A stretch of 64,000 nt of DNA from positions 1 through 64,000 of the forward strand of contig NZ_AP018682.1 in assembly GCF_002218025.2 (NCBI RefSeq). The letters are read 5' to 3'. The translations under genes and the position numbers were made by a program. The notes below the pieces were generated by a model. The model did not search any database. It was given only the letters and a program-made list of their open reading frames with translations, and was not told where the DNA came from. Of the stretch, positions 31,880 through 41,977 are shown piece by piece (within the stretch, counting starts at the first letter, position 1; each line of letters starts with the position of its first letter). The DNA is from Vibrio casei. GTDB lineage: Bacteria > Pseudomonadota > Gammaproteobacteria > Enterobacterales > Vibrionaceae.

Positions 31880-33820
31880 TTAATACAGCTTCATTTGCTC
31901 CTGCAGCCCAAACTTATTAATTTTTCTCCATAAGGTCGTGCGGCCAATTTGCAATGCTTTCGCCATATCATGCATTTTGCCATCACACTGATTCCAAGCC
32001 TGAACGATAGCTCTTCTCTCGGCTTCTTCTAACGTGATTACTGGCGTATTTTCTGCGGTATGGCGAGAATTCAGTTTAATGTCTTCAGGAATATCGTTCA
32101 GCTTGATTAAGTTGGAACTGCGGTTCAGCAAAATTCGCTCAGTTCGGTTTCTTAATTCAGAGTTGTTGCCTGACCAACGAAAATTCATCAACGCTTCCAG
32201 TGCGACTGGCTCTATCGAGATCGTCACATTGTGGCGGCGTTCATAATGGCTGATAAGCTGCTGGACGAGAAATTCAATGTCTTCTTTACGCTTTCGTAGT
32301 GGCGGAATATGCAGTTCGTTCGAGGAGATTTCATAATAAAGTTGCCGACCAAATGAGCGCTGAGTGACATACTCGCTGATCTCTGAAGCGGTGCTCGTAA
32401 TAAGTTGAAAGTCTACGGGGATCAATCGCAAACTGTCGCTGCGGCTGACGAGCCCAGTTTTTAACAACTTAAGTAGCACGGCTTGTAAATCGGGTGACAG
32501 ATATTCCACCTTTTCCAAAAAGAGCGTGCCGCCATGGGCGAGTTCAAACTTAGAGGGCATGCCTTGCCCCTCGTCGTATCCCAGGGTTTCTTTGACCAGT
32601 TGCTCTGTATTGATGGAGCGGCAGTTGAGCGTAATGATCGGCCCTTCTTTGTAGGTGCTTTCGTTATGAATCGCCATGGCGAGAGTGGCTTTTCCTACAC
32701 CTTCTTCACCTGTAATTAGAATCGGTGATTTGGACTTTATGGCCCGTTTTGCCACGGTAATGACGTGCTTCATTTTTCGTGAAATAACAGGCAAAGTGCT
32801 GAATGTATAGCGCGCACTGCCACCTATTTGTTGTTGAGCAAGTTCGCGAATTTTATCGATGGGGTGCAAAAACAATAAGTGCGTGCCGTCGTTGAGTGGA
32901 CGCAAGGTAATGATCGCTTCAACAAACTCGCCACGAACCTCTACCGTTGTGAGCTTGCGGTTGATGCTTGCACCCGACTCAAGACTATTGAGGACATTCG
33001 GCGGGAAACGTAAAACAGAAAAGACTTCTTTATCCAAAACCTGACTGGCTTCAATGTTTAACAAACGCTCTGATTGATGATTTACCATGGTAATACGGCT
33101 TTCTTCATCCCAGGCCAGAAGGCCATCATCCATGCATTCTAACGTTGCGTTGTGCGCACAAGTGAGGCGGTTAATGTTTTCTTGTTCCGACTGAATATGG
33201 ATTTGCAAACTGACTTCTTTCGCGCTCGACGCGATGATGACTAAGTTTTCTTTCTTATAGCTCTCTGCTTTTTTGAGAAGGCATGTTGTGCCGCGTAACT
33301 TGCCAAATTGGTCGAAAACAGGTGCTGCTACAGAGGCATAAGAATGTAAGTGGCGATTGAAATGTTCTGCTGCGAAAACTTCACTCGGGATATGAGTACT
33401 AATACAGAGATTGACCGCATTTGTGCCAATTTTTCCTTCAGATAGAAAACAGCCTTGTTTAATGCCGAGCGCCTGCATCTCTTGCTGCATAGAGTGATGT
33501 CCCACAACGGAAAGAACGCAGCCGTTGCCGTCAGTTACCATCAATAGCAGGTCTTCGTCTCCTAGCATGTCGTAAGTGTCTTCAAGTACGGTCGTGGCGC
33601 ATTCGATGAGGTGCTCGTTGCGTTTCATCAGAGATGAGAAGGTAAATCCAGAGGCAATATGTGGCTTTGACCAGGTGTAAGGACTGCATTGCTTTATGCA
33701 ACGCTCCCACGACTCAAGTACGGGAGTGCGGGAAAATTCTGGAGATACCCAATGGTGTTTCTGGAAAAACGCCCATTTGGTTTTAGTGTCTTCGATTAAA
33801 AGCATGCCATACCGTTTCAA
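31880..33820 (-). CDS. dhaR: Transcriptional activator DhaR
   Basis: 646 aa, E. coli DhaR length and layout: N-terminal GAF-like sensing region, a PAS-like region (NATLECMDDGLLAWDEESRITMVNHQSE), an AAA+ module with degenerate Walker A (GEEGVGKATLA), and a Fis-type HTH at the C-terminus (DMAKALQIGRTTLWRKINKFGL). The sigma54-contact GAFTGA loop is absent: the region reads GYDEGQGMPSKFELAHGGTLFL. It therefore probably activates a sigma70 promoter, as E. coli DhaR does. In E. coli its activity is set by DhaL and DhaK. Located downstream of dhaM, convergent. Confidence 0.92.
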   Translation of the reverse strand: MKRYGMLLIEDTKTKWAFFQKHHWVSPEFSRTPVLESWERCIKQCSPYTWSKPHIASGFTFSSLMKRNEHLIECATTVLEDTYDMLGDEDLLLMVTDGNGCVLSVVGHHSMQQEMQALGIKQGCFLSEGKIGTNAVNLCISTHIPSEVFAAEHFNRHLHSYASVAAPVFDQFGKLRGTTCLLKKAESYKKENLVIIASSAKEVSLQIHIQSEQENINRLTCAHNATLECMDDGLLAWDEESRITMVNHQSERLLNIEASQVLDKEVFSVLRFPPNVLNSLESGASINRKLTTVEVRGEFVEAIITLRPLNDGTHLLFLHPIDKIRELAQQQIGGSARYTFSTLPVISRKMKHVITVAKRAIKSKSPILITGEEGVGKATLAMAIHNESTYKEGPIITLNCRSINTEQLVKETLGYDEGQGMPSKFELAHGGTLFLEKVEYLSPDLQAVLLKLLKTGLVSRSDSLRLIPVDFQLITSTASEISEYVTQRSFGRQLYYEISSNELHIPPLRKRKEDIEFLVQQLISHYERRHNVTISIEPVALEALMNFRWSGNNSELRNRTERILLNRSSNLIKLNDIPEDIKLNSRHTAENTPVITLEEAERRAIVQAWNQCDGKMHDMAKALQIGRTTLWRKINKFGLQEQMKLY

Positions 33821-33914
33821 TACTAGCGATAGATTGGTCTGATATTACAGGGACATACGAATATGGACTGTGATGGCTTTCACGCACGTCATACAGAAAG
33901 GACACGTAAAGAAA

Positions 33915-35462
33915 AGGTAACTATTCACCCAGGAGCTATTGACAGCAAATTTATGTGACTGAGTTAACTTGATCCCACATCCAACTTGAGTGATCTTTTT
34001 GTGGTGGCAATCTGGAGGTATGAATAAGAAAACATTACCTCCACCGCCAGATTTCGATTCGCCTGAAGAGGCGAAAGACATCATCCACTTTTTATGGAAT
34101 AAGCTGGCAGAGCTTGAAGACCGACTAAATCAAAATAGTCGAAACTCTTCTGTGCCATCATCTCAACAACCCCTGCATAATAAAGCTAAGAATACTTCGC
34201 CAAATCGGAAGAAATCTGGAAAAAAGCAAGGAGCTCAACCAGGTCATAAAGGCCATCGCCGACTGCTTCACCCTGTTGAAGACAGTGCCTCGGTTGAGCA
34301 ATATTTACCGAATAAGATATGCCACTGCGGTGGGTGTGTTATTCCAAATCGAAAACCTTATAAACGACACCAAATCTTTGACTTGCCAGATATCTCATAC
34401 ACGCTTGTTGAACATCAAATCTTTAAAGGCGAGTGCGCATGGTGTGGTGATAAACACCAAGCGGAGCTTCCAGAGTATGTGCCCGATGTTCAAATGGGGC
34501 CAAATCTACATAGCTTTATCGCAATCCAGGCGACGCAGCACCACCAAAGCATAGGTAAAATACAATCTATGTTGAAAGACGTCTTCCAGCTTAACTTCTC
34601 AACAGGTGCAATATCAGCGGCGCAAGGACGAGTCACTGAATACTTAGCCGATACTCATACTCAAATTCATGAAACAGTCAAAGCATCTAAACTGATTATG
34701 GCTGATGAGACTTCGCATCAGCGCAATAATGATAAACGCTGGATGTGGGCCGCACTCAGCAATGACGAAGCCTTTTTCCAAATTAACAGTGGAAGAAACC
34801 AACATGCTGCCAAACGACTACTTGGTGAAGCGGTTTCACACCTTTTAGTGACTGACCAATATTCTGCCTACAAATATATCGACGAATCTAAGCGCCAATT
34901 ATGCTGGGCTCACATATTAAGGAACGTCATCGCTATCGAGGAGAGCGTTTGTCCTGAAAACCAAAAAATCGGAGAAAAACTCGCTTTAATCGCTCATGGC
35001 GTATTCAGGTGTCATCACCGATATATCGAAGAAAAAATTACCGAAAGCCAATATTACCGCCGACTCAGGCGATTACGAAAGAGCTGGCTTCATTGGCTCA
35101 AATTGGGTAGTTATCAATGCTCAAAACGATATCGAGGTAGATGTCGAAACCTCATCGCTGATGATGCCATGGTCTGGCGGTTTATGGACGACTCCGAGTG
35201 CCCGTTAACAAACAACGCAGCGGAGCGAGTTCTCCGTAATTACATACTGATGAGGAAGTGTTGTTACGTGACTCGCTCATATCGAGGCGACCAGTTCCGC
35301 GAACGAATGTTCTCGCTGATAGAAACAGCCAAACTTCAGCAGGTCTCTGCTTATAAATGGCTGCGTGAAATCGTCGAACATCACATGTTGAGAGTTGATT
35401 ATCAGGCGCCAGTATTTTTTAGCGTAAACCGTCGTCAATAGCTCGTGGGTGAATAGTTACCT
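33915..35462 (+). mobile_element. IS66-family element, single-gene (ISBst12-like)
   Basis: Inverted termini: AGGTAACTATTCACCCAGG at the left and its near-perfect complement TGGGTGAATAGTTACCT at the right, extending inward to GAGCTATTGAC. One transposase gene fills the element. I see no exact 8-bp target duplication (the flanks TAAAGAAA and TAAACAAA are only similar). It marks the left edge of the defence island. Confidence 0.85.
34020..35441 (+). CDS. IS66-family transposase
   Basis: 473 aa from ATG at 34020, placed behind a GGAGG Shine-Dalgarno; the in-frame Met at 33990 lies in the terminal region. Coiled N-terminus (NKLAELEDRLNQNSRNSSVPSS), zinc-finger cysteines (CHCGGCV...CAWCGDK), core motifs ADETSHQRNNDKRW, TDQYSAYKYI, LCWAHILRNV and the C-terminal TNNAAERVLRNYILMRK. 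No tnpA/tnpB accessory genes accompany it. Confidence 0.92.
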   Translation: MNKKTLPPPPDFDSPEEAKDIIHFLWNKLAELEDRLNQNSRNSSVPSSQQPLHNKAKNTSPNRKKSGKKQGAQPGHKGHRRLLHPVEDSASVEQYLPNKICHCGGCVIPNRKPYKRHQIFDLPDISYTLVEHQIFKGECAWCGDKHQAELPEYVPDVQMGPNLHSFIAIQATQHHQSIGKIQSMLKDVFQLNFSTGAISAAQGRVTEYLADTHTQIHETVKASKLIMADETSHQRNNDKRWMWAALSNDEAFFQINSGRNQHAAKRLLGEAVSHLLVTDQYSAYKYIDESKRQLCWAHILRNVIAIEESVCPENQKIGEKLALIAHGVFRCHHRYIEEKITESQYYRRLRRLRKSWLHWLKLGSYQCSKRYRGRCRNLIADDAMVWRFMDDSECPLTNNAAERVLRNYILMRKCCYVTRSYRGDQFRERMFSLIETAKLQQVSAYKWLREIVEHHMLRVDYQAPVFFSVNRRQ

Positions 35463-35515
35463 ATAAACAAATTACCAATACGAGTGGATTCTGAGATAAA
35501 TCTGGAAAGGTACAA

Positions 35516-35541
35516 AGGAAAAGGCATTTGAGCCTTTTCCT
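35516..35541. terminator. Stem-loop between IS66-type element and mcrB
   Basis: AGGAAAAGGC-ATTTGA-GCCTTTTCCT, a 10-bp stem. No separate gene is seen in 35463-35887. Confidence 0.5.
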
Positions 35542-35887
35542 GAAAATTAAACACATTTAAGAATGCGGTCTATATCTGCCCTAAATGATTTATGCCCCAA
35601 AACCAGTTGGTATGTAACCCTACAGGCGACACTATAATTAGAGTTTCTAATAGATTTTATTATGTGAAATGTTAAAACTTTATTGTGCTGATACTTGCAC
35701 TTGAGTTCGGGAAAAAGCCGTTTGTCGCACACAATACTAATCGATTCCAGAACAATTGGTTCGAATTGAATTTAACTTATCCCTGAATTCAACTCCGAAC
35801 TGCGACATTTACCTTCGGATAGTTGCTTCGATGTGATAAGCAATATACTTTAACAATATAATCAATTTTATACTTATGTGGATGAAT

Positions 35888-37714
35888 ATGGATATACAGC
35901 AAAAGTTAATATCTTGGGGTGATTTCTTAAGTAAAATGGATATGTACGACGACTTAGCCGACGTATCAGAGAATATTCAAAGTCAATTAATCGCTATTGT
36001 ATCGTGGGCAAATAAGGCTCAGTTAGATATCTACCCAGTTGATATTGACAATCAATTTCGGGTTGGTCGACGTTCATTACAAGCTCAAAAAGCAGAAGCA
36101 AACTTTAAAAGTATCCAGATTCAAAATTCTAAAATTAAGTTAGATGGTGATGATTTCAGTTATGAACTCTTAGATGACTTAACGCCTACATTGAAACATT
36201 TTTCAGAAGCACATGAAATTGATCGTGAGTCTTATTGGCCAATAGATTACCGAAACAGTATGACAGCAAAAGATTCAATAAATACAAGTAACCTTGATGA
36301 AGGTATGCATCAACCCATGAGCAGTTTAAACAAAATTCTATATGGTCCACCAGGCACAGGTAAAACCTATCATACCATTGAAGCTGCGGTAAAAGCAGCC
36401 GAGCCAAATTTTACATGGGAAACTAGAGAAGAACTAAAAAAAGAGTACCAGTCTTTAGTTGAAAAAAATCGTATTCGGTTTGTTACCTTCCATCAAAGCT
36501 ATGGTTATGAAGAGTTTGTTGAGGGCTTAAAAGCTTCTACAAATGAAAGTGAGCAAATTACTTATGCGGTAGAAGATGGGATTTTTAAAAGTATAGTTTC
36601 TGATGCCACAAAATTTCGAATCAATAAAGATATAAAAGAAGATAAGGATTTTGATTCGTTGTGGGATAAATTTTTAGAACAATTTACAGATGAAGAAAGT
36701 GGAGTAAGAATAAAAACAAAGCGAACTACTTTTATTGTCACAGATATAAGTTCAAATACGATACATTTTGAGAAATCTCAAGGTGACTCTGTACACTCAT
36801 TGAGTATAAAAACCTTGAAAGCTATTTTTGATGGTGAGCGAGTTATGAAAGGTGGGTTGAACCCATATTATTCAGGGTTTGTTAATTATTTAAAAGAGTT
36901 ATCTAATAAATCAAAATTGGTAAAAACCGAACGTAAGAACTTTGTGTTAGTTGTTGATGAAATTAACCGCGGCAATATTTCGAAAATATTCGGTGAGCTT
37001 ATTACGTTAATTGAACCTTCAAAGCGCAAAGGTGAAGATGAAGCACTTGAATTAACTCTACCTTATTCTTCTGAAATTTTTTCTGTGCCGAACAACCTAC
37101 ATATCATCGGTACCATGAATACTGCTGATCGCTCATTAGCAATGATGGATACCGCATTACGTCGTCGTTTTGATTTTGTGGAGATGATGCCAAAGCCAGA
37201 GTTGTTGACGGATGTAATAGTTAACGGTATTGATTTAAAAGAATTATTAATCAAGCTGAATGAAAGAATTGCAATTCTCTACGATCGTGAGCATACCTTA
37301 GGTCATGCTTTCTTTATGCCAGTGAAAGTGCTTTATAGTAACGGAAAAGAAAATTTAGCGTTTAAAGAGCTACAAACAGTATTTAAAAACAAAATCATCC
37401 CGCTTCTGGAAGAGTACTTCTTTGAAGATTGGAGCAAGATTCGTCTTGTGCTAGGTGACAATCAAAAAGCGTTAGGCTTTCAATTTATTACAGAAGAAGT
37501 ACAGACTCCACAACAATTGAAGAACTTGTTTGGAAGTAATCATAAGCTTGATGAATATGGTCAGTCGGTGGTGAATTATCGTTTGGCTGATGATAAAAGC
37601 AATGTTTGGCTTGATCCAAGGGCTTATATTGGCATCTATTCGCCTAAATTAGTTGAAGCTACTGATGTTCAAGAAAGGGCATCGGCTGAAACGCATGGTG
37701 AGGAAAGTCAATAA
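35888..37714 (+). CDS. mcrB: McrB-like GTPase of a McrBC restriction system
   Basis: 608 aa. The C-terminal AAA+ domain has McrB marks: Walker A LYGPPGTGKTYHTIEAA (about residues 153-160), the McrB-typical VVDEINRGNISKIFGELITLIE (Asp357-Glu358), and GTMNTADRSLAMMDTALRRRFDF. The N-terminal ~130 residues are a variable recognition domain with no motif I recognise, so the modified base or site recognised is unknown. Normally it drives DNA translocation and recruits the McrC nuclease. The ATG at 35888 is preceded by GTGGA; two other in-frame ATGs lie just upstream (35876, 35882). mcrC starts 2 nt later but is interrupted. Confidence 0.92.
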   Translation: MDIQQKLISWGDFLSKMDMYDDLADVSENIQSQLIAIVSWANKAQLDIYPVDIDNQFRVGRRSLQAQKAEANFKSIQIQNSKIKLDGDDFSYELLDDLTPTLKHFSEAHEIDRESYWPIDYRNSMTAKDSINTSNLDEGMHQPMSSLNKILYGPPGTGKTYHTIEAAVKAAEPNFTWETREELKKEYQSLVEKNRIRFVTFHQSYGYEEFVEGLKASTNESEQITYAVEDGIFKSIVSDATKFRINKDIKEDKDFDSLWDKFLEQFTDEESGVRIKTKRTTFIVTDISSNTIHFEKSQGDSVHSLSIKTLKAIFDGERVMKGGLNPYYSGFVNYLKELSNKSKLVKTERKNFVLVVDEINRGNISKIFGELITLIEPSKRKGEDEALELTLPYSSEIFSVPNNLHIIGTMNTADRSLAMMDTALRRRFDFVEMMPKPELLTDVIVNGIDLKELLIKLNERIAILYDREHTLGHAFFMPVKVLYSNGKENLAFKELQTVFKNKIIPLLEEYFFEDWSKIRLVLGDNQKALGFQFITEEVQTPQQLKNLFGSNHKLDEYGQSVVNYRLADDKSNVWLDPRAYIGIYSPKLVEATDVQERASAETHGEESQ

Positions 37715-37987
37715 CCATGCATACCACAGTGTTCGAATATGGTTATTTGACCTACGAAAAATCCGCTTGTGACACTCTGCAAGCGGAGTTGATTTCTAAA
37801 ACTGCCTTTGAGTATCTCAAAGAAGTTAGTTTAAGTGCATCACAAACAAATACCGCTAAGTGTTTAAATTTAACTATGCGTTATGGTTATGAGCTAATTC
37901 AAGTCAAAAACTATGGTGAGCTTACGAGAAGATAGTGTACATAGGTATTAAGAAGCGGCTCTGGCCGAAAGCCAGAGCCTGTTTTGA

Positions 37988-39586
37988 TTAGATATTGGAC
38001 TGATAATTCCAGGGCAAGAACTGTTGTGGATTAGCCTTAACTTCACTTTCCATTCGCTGTATCGTATTAAAGTAATCCAGCACATTTATACCCGCTTCGG
38101 CTGATGTCGCTATCATCGCCATGATCACATCCGCAATGCTCGCACCAGCCTGTGTTTTATGGAACAGGGCATTTTTTCGGTTGCGAGCAACTAGCTTGAG
38201 TGCTTGCTCCGCTCGGTTATTATCCAGCTGTGCTCCCTCGAGACGGCAGAAGGCGGTCAGCCCCTCATAATGCTTAGTAAAATAATTAATTGCTTTACCA
38301 AGCCCGCTGTTTTCTTCTGTACTTCCCCTGTTCAGCTCGGCCTGACCCCAGTTTCGGATCTGCTCCATTACCGGAAGTGATAGCTTTTTATGCCAAGCTA
38401 ACCGTTGCCCCGCGTTAAGTCCTAGCTCCCTGGCTTCATCATCGTGTCGCCAGATTTCACCATACCACTGTAGTACTTGCTCCACTTCATCTGGAAACTG
38501 ATTAAGGACTTCGGCAAACTGCCGTCGTCCGTGACTGTTGCACAGACTGTGTTCGACCACGTAATCAAGCGATGGGCGGTTGCTGGATAAGGCATCACTC
38601 ATCAATATCGGGGGCGCGAGTGTCCGGCCACGGTCATGTAAAATCTCGTCGATGAACTCGCCGGCATGACCGATATTGGTCTGATACAACACGACAGTAC
38701 GACCCTCTTTTAAGCCCGCGACTAAACCGGAGCTGTAAACACCACTGCGCTCTCGGGTTTTTGTTCCATTTCTCTGCGGCTTTTCTATCGGGACTTTGTC
38801 TAAAATTCGGTTGGTCGTGTCATCTAAATAATAGTGCTCTGCGTTTGCGGCAAACACTCTTAACAAGTTATAAATGGGTTGCAAGCTATTGGCGACTAAC
38901 TCGACTTGGTCAAAGATGGTTGAGGCGGTCAGTTTAATCCCCATCAGCGCTTGCGTACTCTCCTGACGATAGTAGGGTGCACCTGCAAAAAACTTGTGAA
39001 GAGCCATCAGGCTGCGGGCACTGTAACCATACTTCTGGCTTGGCTCTCCATCATTTATCACGTCATTAGGTAACTTGGCAGTGAAGTACTGACCACAGGC
39101 ATTGCAACGTAGCCGCTCCATAACGTGTTGCTCTGGGACGAACGGACTTTGCCCAGTGATCCGCAACAGCGTAGCGGGCTCGTATTTATATAACTTGCCT
39201 TTTTGACACTCGGGGCAACTATCGCCTTTCTTTAGATCGTCCAGTTTATGCTGAGTGACTTTCGGTTTCACTGGTGGTGTGCTGGGTTGGGTATTTTTAG
39301 GCTTAGGACGTTTTTGACCGCGGTTTTTGTTTTTCTTATTTTTCTGGCCGAGTAGAGTGTCCATCGTTTCTGATGACTTGACCATGCCAACCAACTTACG
39401 CAATTTATGCAGGGTGATATCGTTATCAGACAGACGCTCTTGCAAGGCAGCCAGCGTCTTTAATGCCTTCAACAAGATGTGGCAATCTTCCGCACTCAGT
39501 GCTAAGTCGTGCTCCTTTGCCTCGTGCACTCGCTGGATAAGCCCGTCCAGCTCTTCGCTGTCAATATCGGTAAAGTCTTGCGCCAT
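37988..39586 (-). CDS. tnpC: IS66 transposase TnpC (copy A)
   Basis: 532 aa. N-terminal coiled region, Lys-rich linker, zinc-binding CPECQKGKLYKY...LRCNACGQYF, core with YYLDDTTNRIL, PILMSDALSSN, CNSHGRRQF, and the C-terminal LDNNRAEQALKLVARNRKNALF. AGGAA precedes the ATG. Intact. Confidence 0.96.
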   Translation of the reverse strand: MAQDFTDIDSEELDGLIQRVHEAKEHDLALSAEDCHILLKALKTLAALQERLSDNDITLHKLRKLVGMVKSSETMDTLLGQKNKKNKNRGQKRPKPKNTQPSTPPVKPKVTQHKLDDLKKGDSCPECQKGKLYKYEPATLLRITGQSPFVPEQHVMERLRCNACGQYFTAKLPNDVINDGEPSQKYGYSARSLMALHKFFAGAPYYRQESTQALMGIKLTASTIFDQVELVANSLQPIYNLLRVFAANAEHYYLDDTTNRILDKVPIEKPQRNGTKTRERSGVYSSGLVAGLKEGRTVVLYQTNIGHAGEFIDEILHDRGRTLAPPILMSDALSSNRPSLDYVVEHSLCNSHGRRQFAEVLNQFPDEVEQVLQWYGEIWRHDDEARELGLNAGQRLAWHKKLSLPVMEQIRNWGQAELNRGSTEENSGLGKAINYFTKHYEGLTAFCRLEGAQLDNNRAEQALKLVARNRKNALFHKTQAGASIADVIMAMIATSAEAGINVLDYFNTIQRMESEVKANPQQFLPWNYQSNI

Positions 39587-39701
39587 TTAAGTTCCTGTCG
39601 GCTGGCTTGCAGTGCTGATGCGCTCAATTATTCCAGCATTGTGGGATCAGTCAACATGATCGTGAGGATCGATAACTTAAGGGGGAATAGTGTGCGTACG
39701 G

Positions 39702-40028
39702 TCATACTTTTTGCCAGCCAGGCAGCCCCACCAACAGAGCTTTAAGCTGCTTCGCGGCGACAGGGGTCACCCCATCTTGGTGATGACGGGGCCAATCTTG
39801 AAAGCGGCCTTTGCTCAGGCGTTTATTGATTAACCAGAAGCCAGAGCCGTCATAACATAATGCTCTAAGCATGGTTTGACGGCGGTTGGTAAACACAAAC
39901 AGGGTTCCGCTACGAGGCGACTGTTTTAGCTGATGACGACACAGGGCGGCGAGTCCATCAATACCACAGCGAAAATCGGCTGGTTGAGTCGCAAGCAGGA
40001 TTTTACTCTCAGCAGTCAGGTGGATCAT
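39702..40028 (-). CDS. tnpB: IS66 accessory protein TnpB (copy A)
   Basis: 108-aa IS66 Orf2 protein: ADFRCGIDGLAALCRHQL, GTLFVFTNRRQTMLRALCYDGSGFWLINKRL. Its start overlaps the tnpA stop by 4 nt. Needed for transposition; distinct from the TnpB nuclease of IS605. Confidence 0.95.
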   Translation of the reverse strand: MIHLTAESKILLATQPADFRCGIDGLAALCRHQLKQSPRSGTLFVFTNRRQTMLRALCYDGSGFWLINKRLSKGRFQDWPRHHQDGVTPVAAKQLKALLVGLPGWQKV

Positions 40029-40399
40029 TTTACTTCTCCTGCTTCTTGTATCAGAGCTCGCAATAAGTCAGGAGAGACAAGGCCGCTGATACAGATCTGA
40101 CTTGAATTAGGAAGAGTGAGCTGAAGGCTCAGGTCTGATTTAGGTAGTAAATCAGGCTCTATCTGTAACGGAACAAAATCAGGAGCGGACGACTTAACGG
40201 GAAGTTGCTTGCGCCAGTCATTGAGCTGGGTGGTGCAGATCCGTAGTGCTTTGGTCACGTGACTGATCGGATATTCTTCAAGCAGCTTGAGTGCTAAGCA
40301 GCGTAGTTCATCGGGGATACTGGCATGTTTATTAATGCGGGTTTGTCGCCAGTGCTCAAAGTCAGCAGTGGCCTGAATCAGGTTTTTCTGGTTTTGCAT
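40025..40399 (-). CDS. tnpA: IS66 accessory protein TnpA (copy A)
   Basis: 124 aa from ATG at 40399, which has AAGGAAGG ahead of it. HTH-like region LRCLALKLLEEYPISHVTKALRICTTQLNDWRK. First gene of the IS66 operon. Confidence 0.9.
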   Translation of the reverse strand: MQNQKNLIQATADFEHWRQTRINKHASIPDELRCLALKLLEEYPISHVTKALRICTTQLNDWRKQLPVKSSAPDFVPLQIEPDLLPKSDLSLQLTLPNSSQICISGLVSPDLLRALIQEAGEVK

Positions 40400-41707
40400 G
40401 GTGCCTTCCTTATATTGGATAAGCACTTAGTAAACCAGAGCTGGCGAGTTAAGTTGAGCTATGCTGCCGTAAGCTCACAAACTATGTAGGTGTATTATTC
40501 ACACCTACTGGTGAGCATATTGAAATTTTGCCAAAAGTAGGTCGTAAAACCTCGGATGATCAGCTAGCAATTACGGAATCCCGTGATACGTTACTTATGA
40601 TGCTGAAACATTTAGGTTCATTTCGCTATGTATTATCTAGCCAAGGCAATGTGGCTAGTAAAGAAATGCCTCTTTTAGAGGTATTCATTAGTCAGTTTTT
40701 ACACTGCGTTAATACATTAGTTAAAAAAGGGCTAAAAAGTGATTATGTGTCTAGGGCTGATAATTTATTTTATCAAAAGGGTAAGTTGCTTGTATCTAAG
40801 CAGTTAAGGCACAACCTGGTTAATAAACATAAGTTTTATGTTGAACATGATGAGTATTTAATTGACCGTCCAGCTAACCGTTTAATCAAAACCGCTCTGC
40901 TAAAACTGACAAATGTGACACGTCTATCAGTAAATCAGAGACTGTTGAGAGAGCTTCAGTTTGCCTTTGTTGATGTACCTTTCTGTAAATCCATTGAGCA
41001 AGATTTTAACATGCTTAAACTTGGTAAAGGCATGAAAGATTATCAAACATCATTAGATTGGGCGAAATTAATTTTAGAGGGGATTTCACCACTAAGCATG
41101 AAGGGTGGTAATCAGGCTTTATCATTGATGTTTCCGATGGAAATGGTATTTGAAAATTATGTCGCAGCAATATTAAGAACACAATTGAAAAGTGGTATTG
41201 AGCTGACAACACAAGCTCGTACAAATTATCTCGTTACCCACAATCAAAGGCGTCAGTTTCAACTAAAGCCGGACCTGCTACTTACTTTCACTGATGGTTC
41301 TAAAGTGGTGTTGGATACCAAATGGAAGTTAGTCGATTTAACTCAAAATAATTTTGGTTTATCTCAATCAGACTTTTATCAAATGTTTGCTTATGGACAA
41401 ACATATTTAAGCGGTAAGGGAGATCTGTACTTGATTTACCCGGAACATGAAGGATTTACAAAGCCCATTGAGCATAGCTTTGATTTTTCCGAGGATCTTA
41501 AGTTATGGGTTATTCCTTTTTCTATGAGTACTAAGAATCCAAATGGTGTTTTACTACCTGATAACGGTCGTTCATTTATATCGATTGATGGATAATTACT
41601 TGCTGAAATTTGCCATTCATATCTGATTCAATGATTTTATAAGTTTACAAACTCCCTATCTCTGAAGAACAGCGGATAATGATATTCATCGACTCAAGGG
41701 GTGAAAT

Positions 41708-41962
41708 ATGAATACATTACAAGCAAGTCATCTTGAATCTATCAAAAGAAAATTGCTCGAAGAGGAAATGTTGATTACGGTGGTTCAGCATGCTGATACT
41801 GTCGAGATTCAGTATAGTAACCGTCAATTGCTGTCTAATGAACTTGATCAGCCAACGATAATAACTTGTTGTTTAGATGGTAGAATAATTGTTTTAGACC
41901 CAAGTCTTGGCGTATTAAAGTTTCGTGATTTTACTAGCTGGGTATATTGGTTCGATATTTAA
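41708..41962 (+). CDS. Small protein heading the CARF/ARH/phosphatase operon
   Basis: 84 aa, no family I recognise. AAGGGG lies ahead of the ATG, and the next gene begins 15 nt after its stop, so it appears co-transcribed. The C-terminal half is beta-rich and ends in a run of aromatic residues (FTSWVYWFDI). It could be a small adaptor, antitoxin-like or regulatory protein. Confidence 0.6.
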   Translation: MNTLQASHLESIKRKLLEEEMLITVVQHADTVEIQYSNRQLLSNELDQPTIITCCLDGRIIVLDPSLGVLKFRDFTSWVYWFDI

Positions 41963-41977
41963 AGAGTACAGGGAACG

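Larger units (their letters stand above)
37916..40478 (-). mobile_element. IS66-family element copy A (2563 bp, three genes)
   Basis: Termini GTGAGCTTACG...CGTAAGCTCAC flanked by the 8-bp direct repeat AAACTATG (37908-37915 and 40479-40486). It carries tnpA, tnpB and tnpC on the minus strand. Its length and three proteins are identical to copy B at 48.9 kb, in opposite orientation. Confidence 0.97.
37717..41595 (+). pseudogene. mcrC: McrC nuclease subunit, split by IS66
   Basis: N-terminal 66 codons (MHTTVFEYGYLTYEKS...ELIQVKNY) lie before the IS66 copy at 37916. The remainder begins at 40487 in the same frame (VGVLFTPTGEHIEILPKVGRK). Deleting the IS and one 8-bp repeat gives an uninterrupted 435-aa McrC. 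The PD-(D/E)XK nuclease motif is in the downstream part: LKPDLLLTFTDGSKVVLDTKWK (Asp...Asp-x-Lys). With the gene split, the McrBC nuclease is presumably off, leaving McrB without its partner. Confidence 0.93.

Noticed and set aside
40528..41595. Stand-alone 355-aa McrC-like protein
   Set aside because: The frame continues upstream to the IS66 end and joins the N-terminal fragment at 37717 when the IS is removed.
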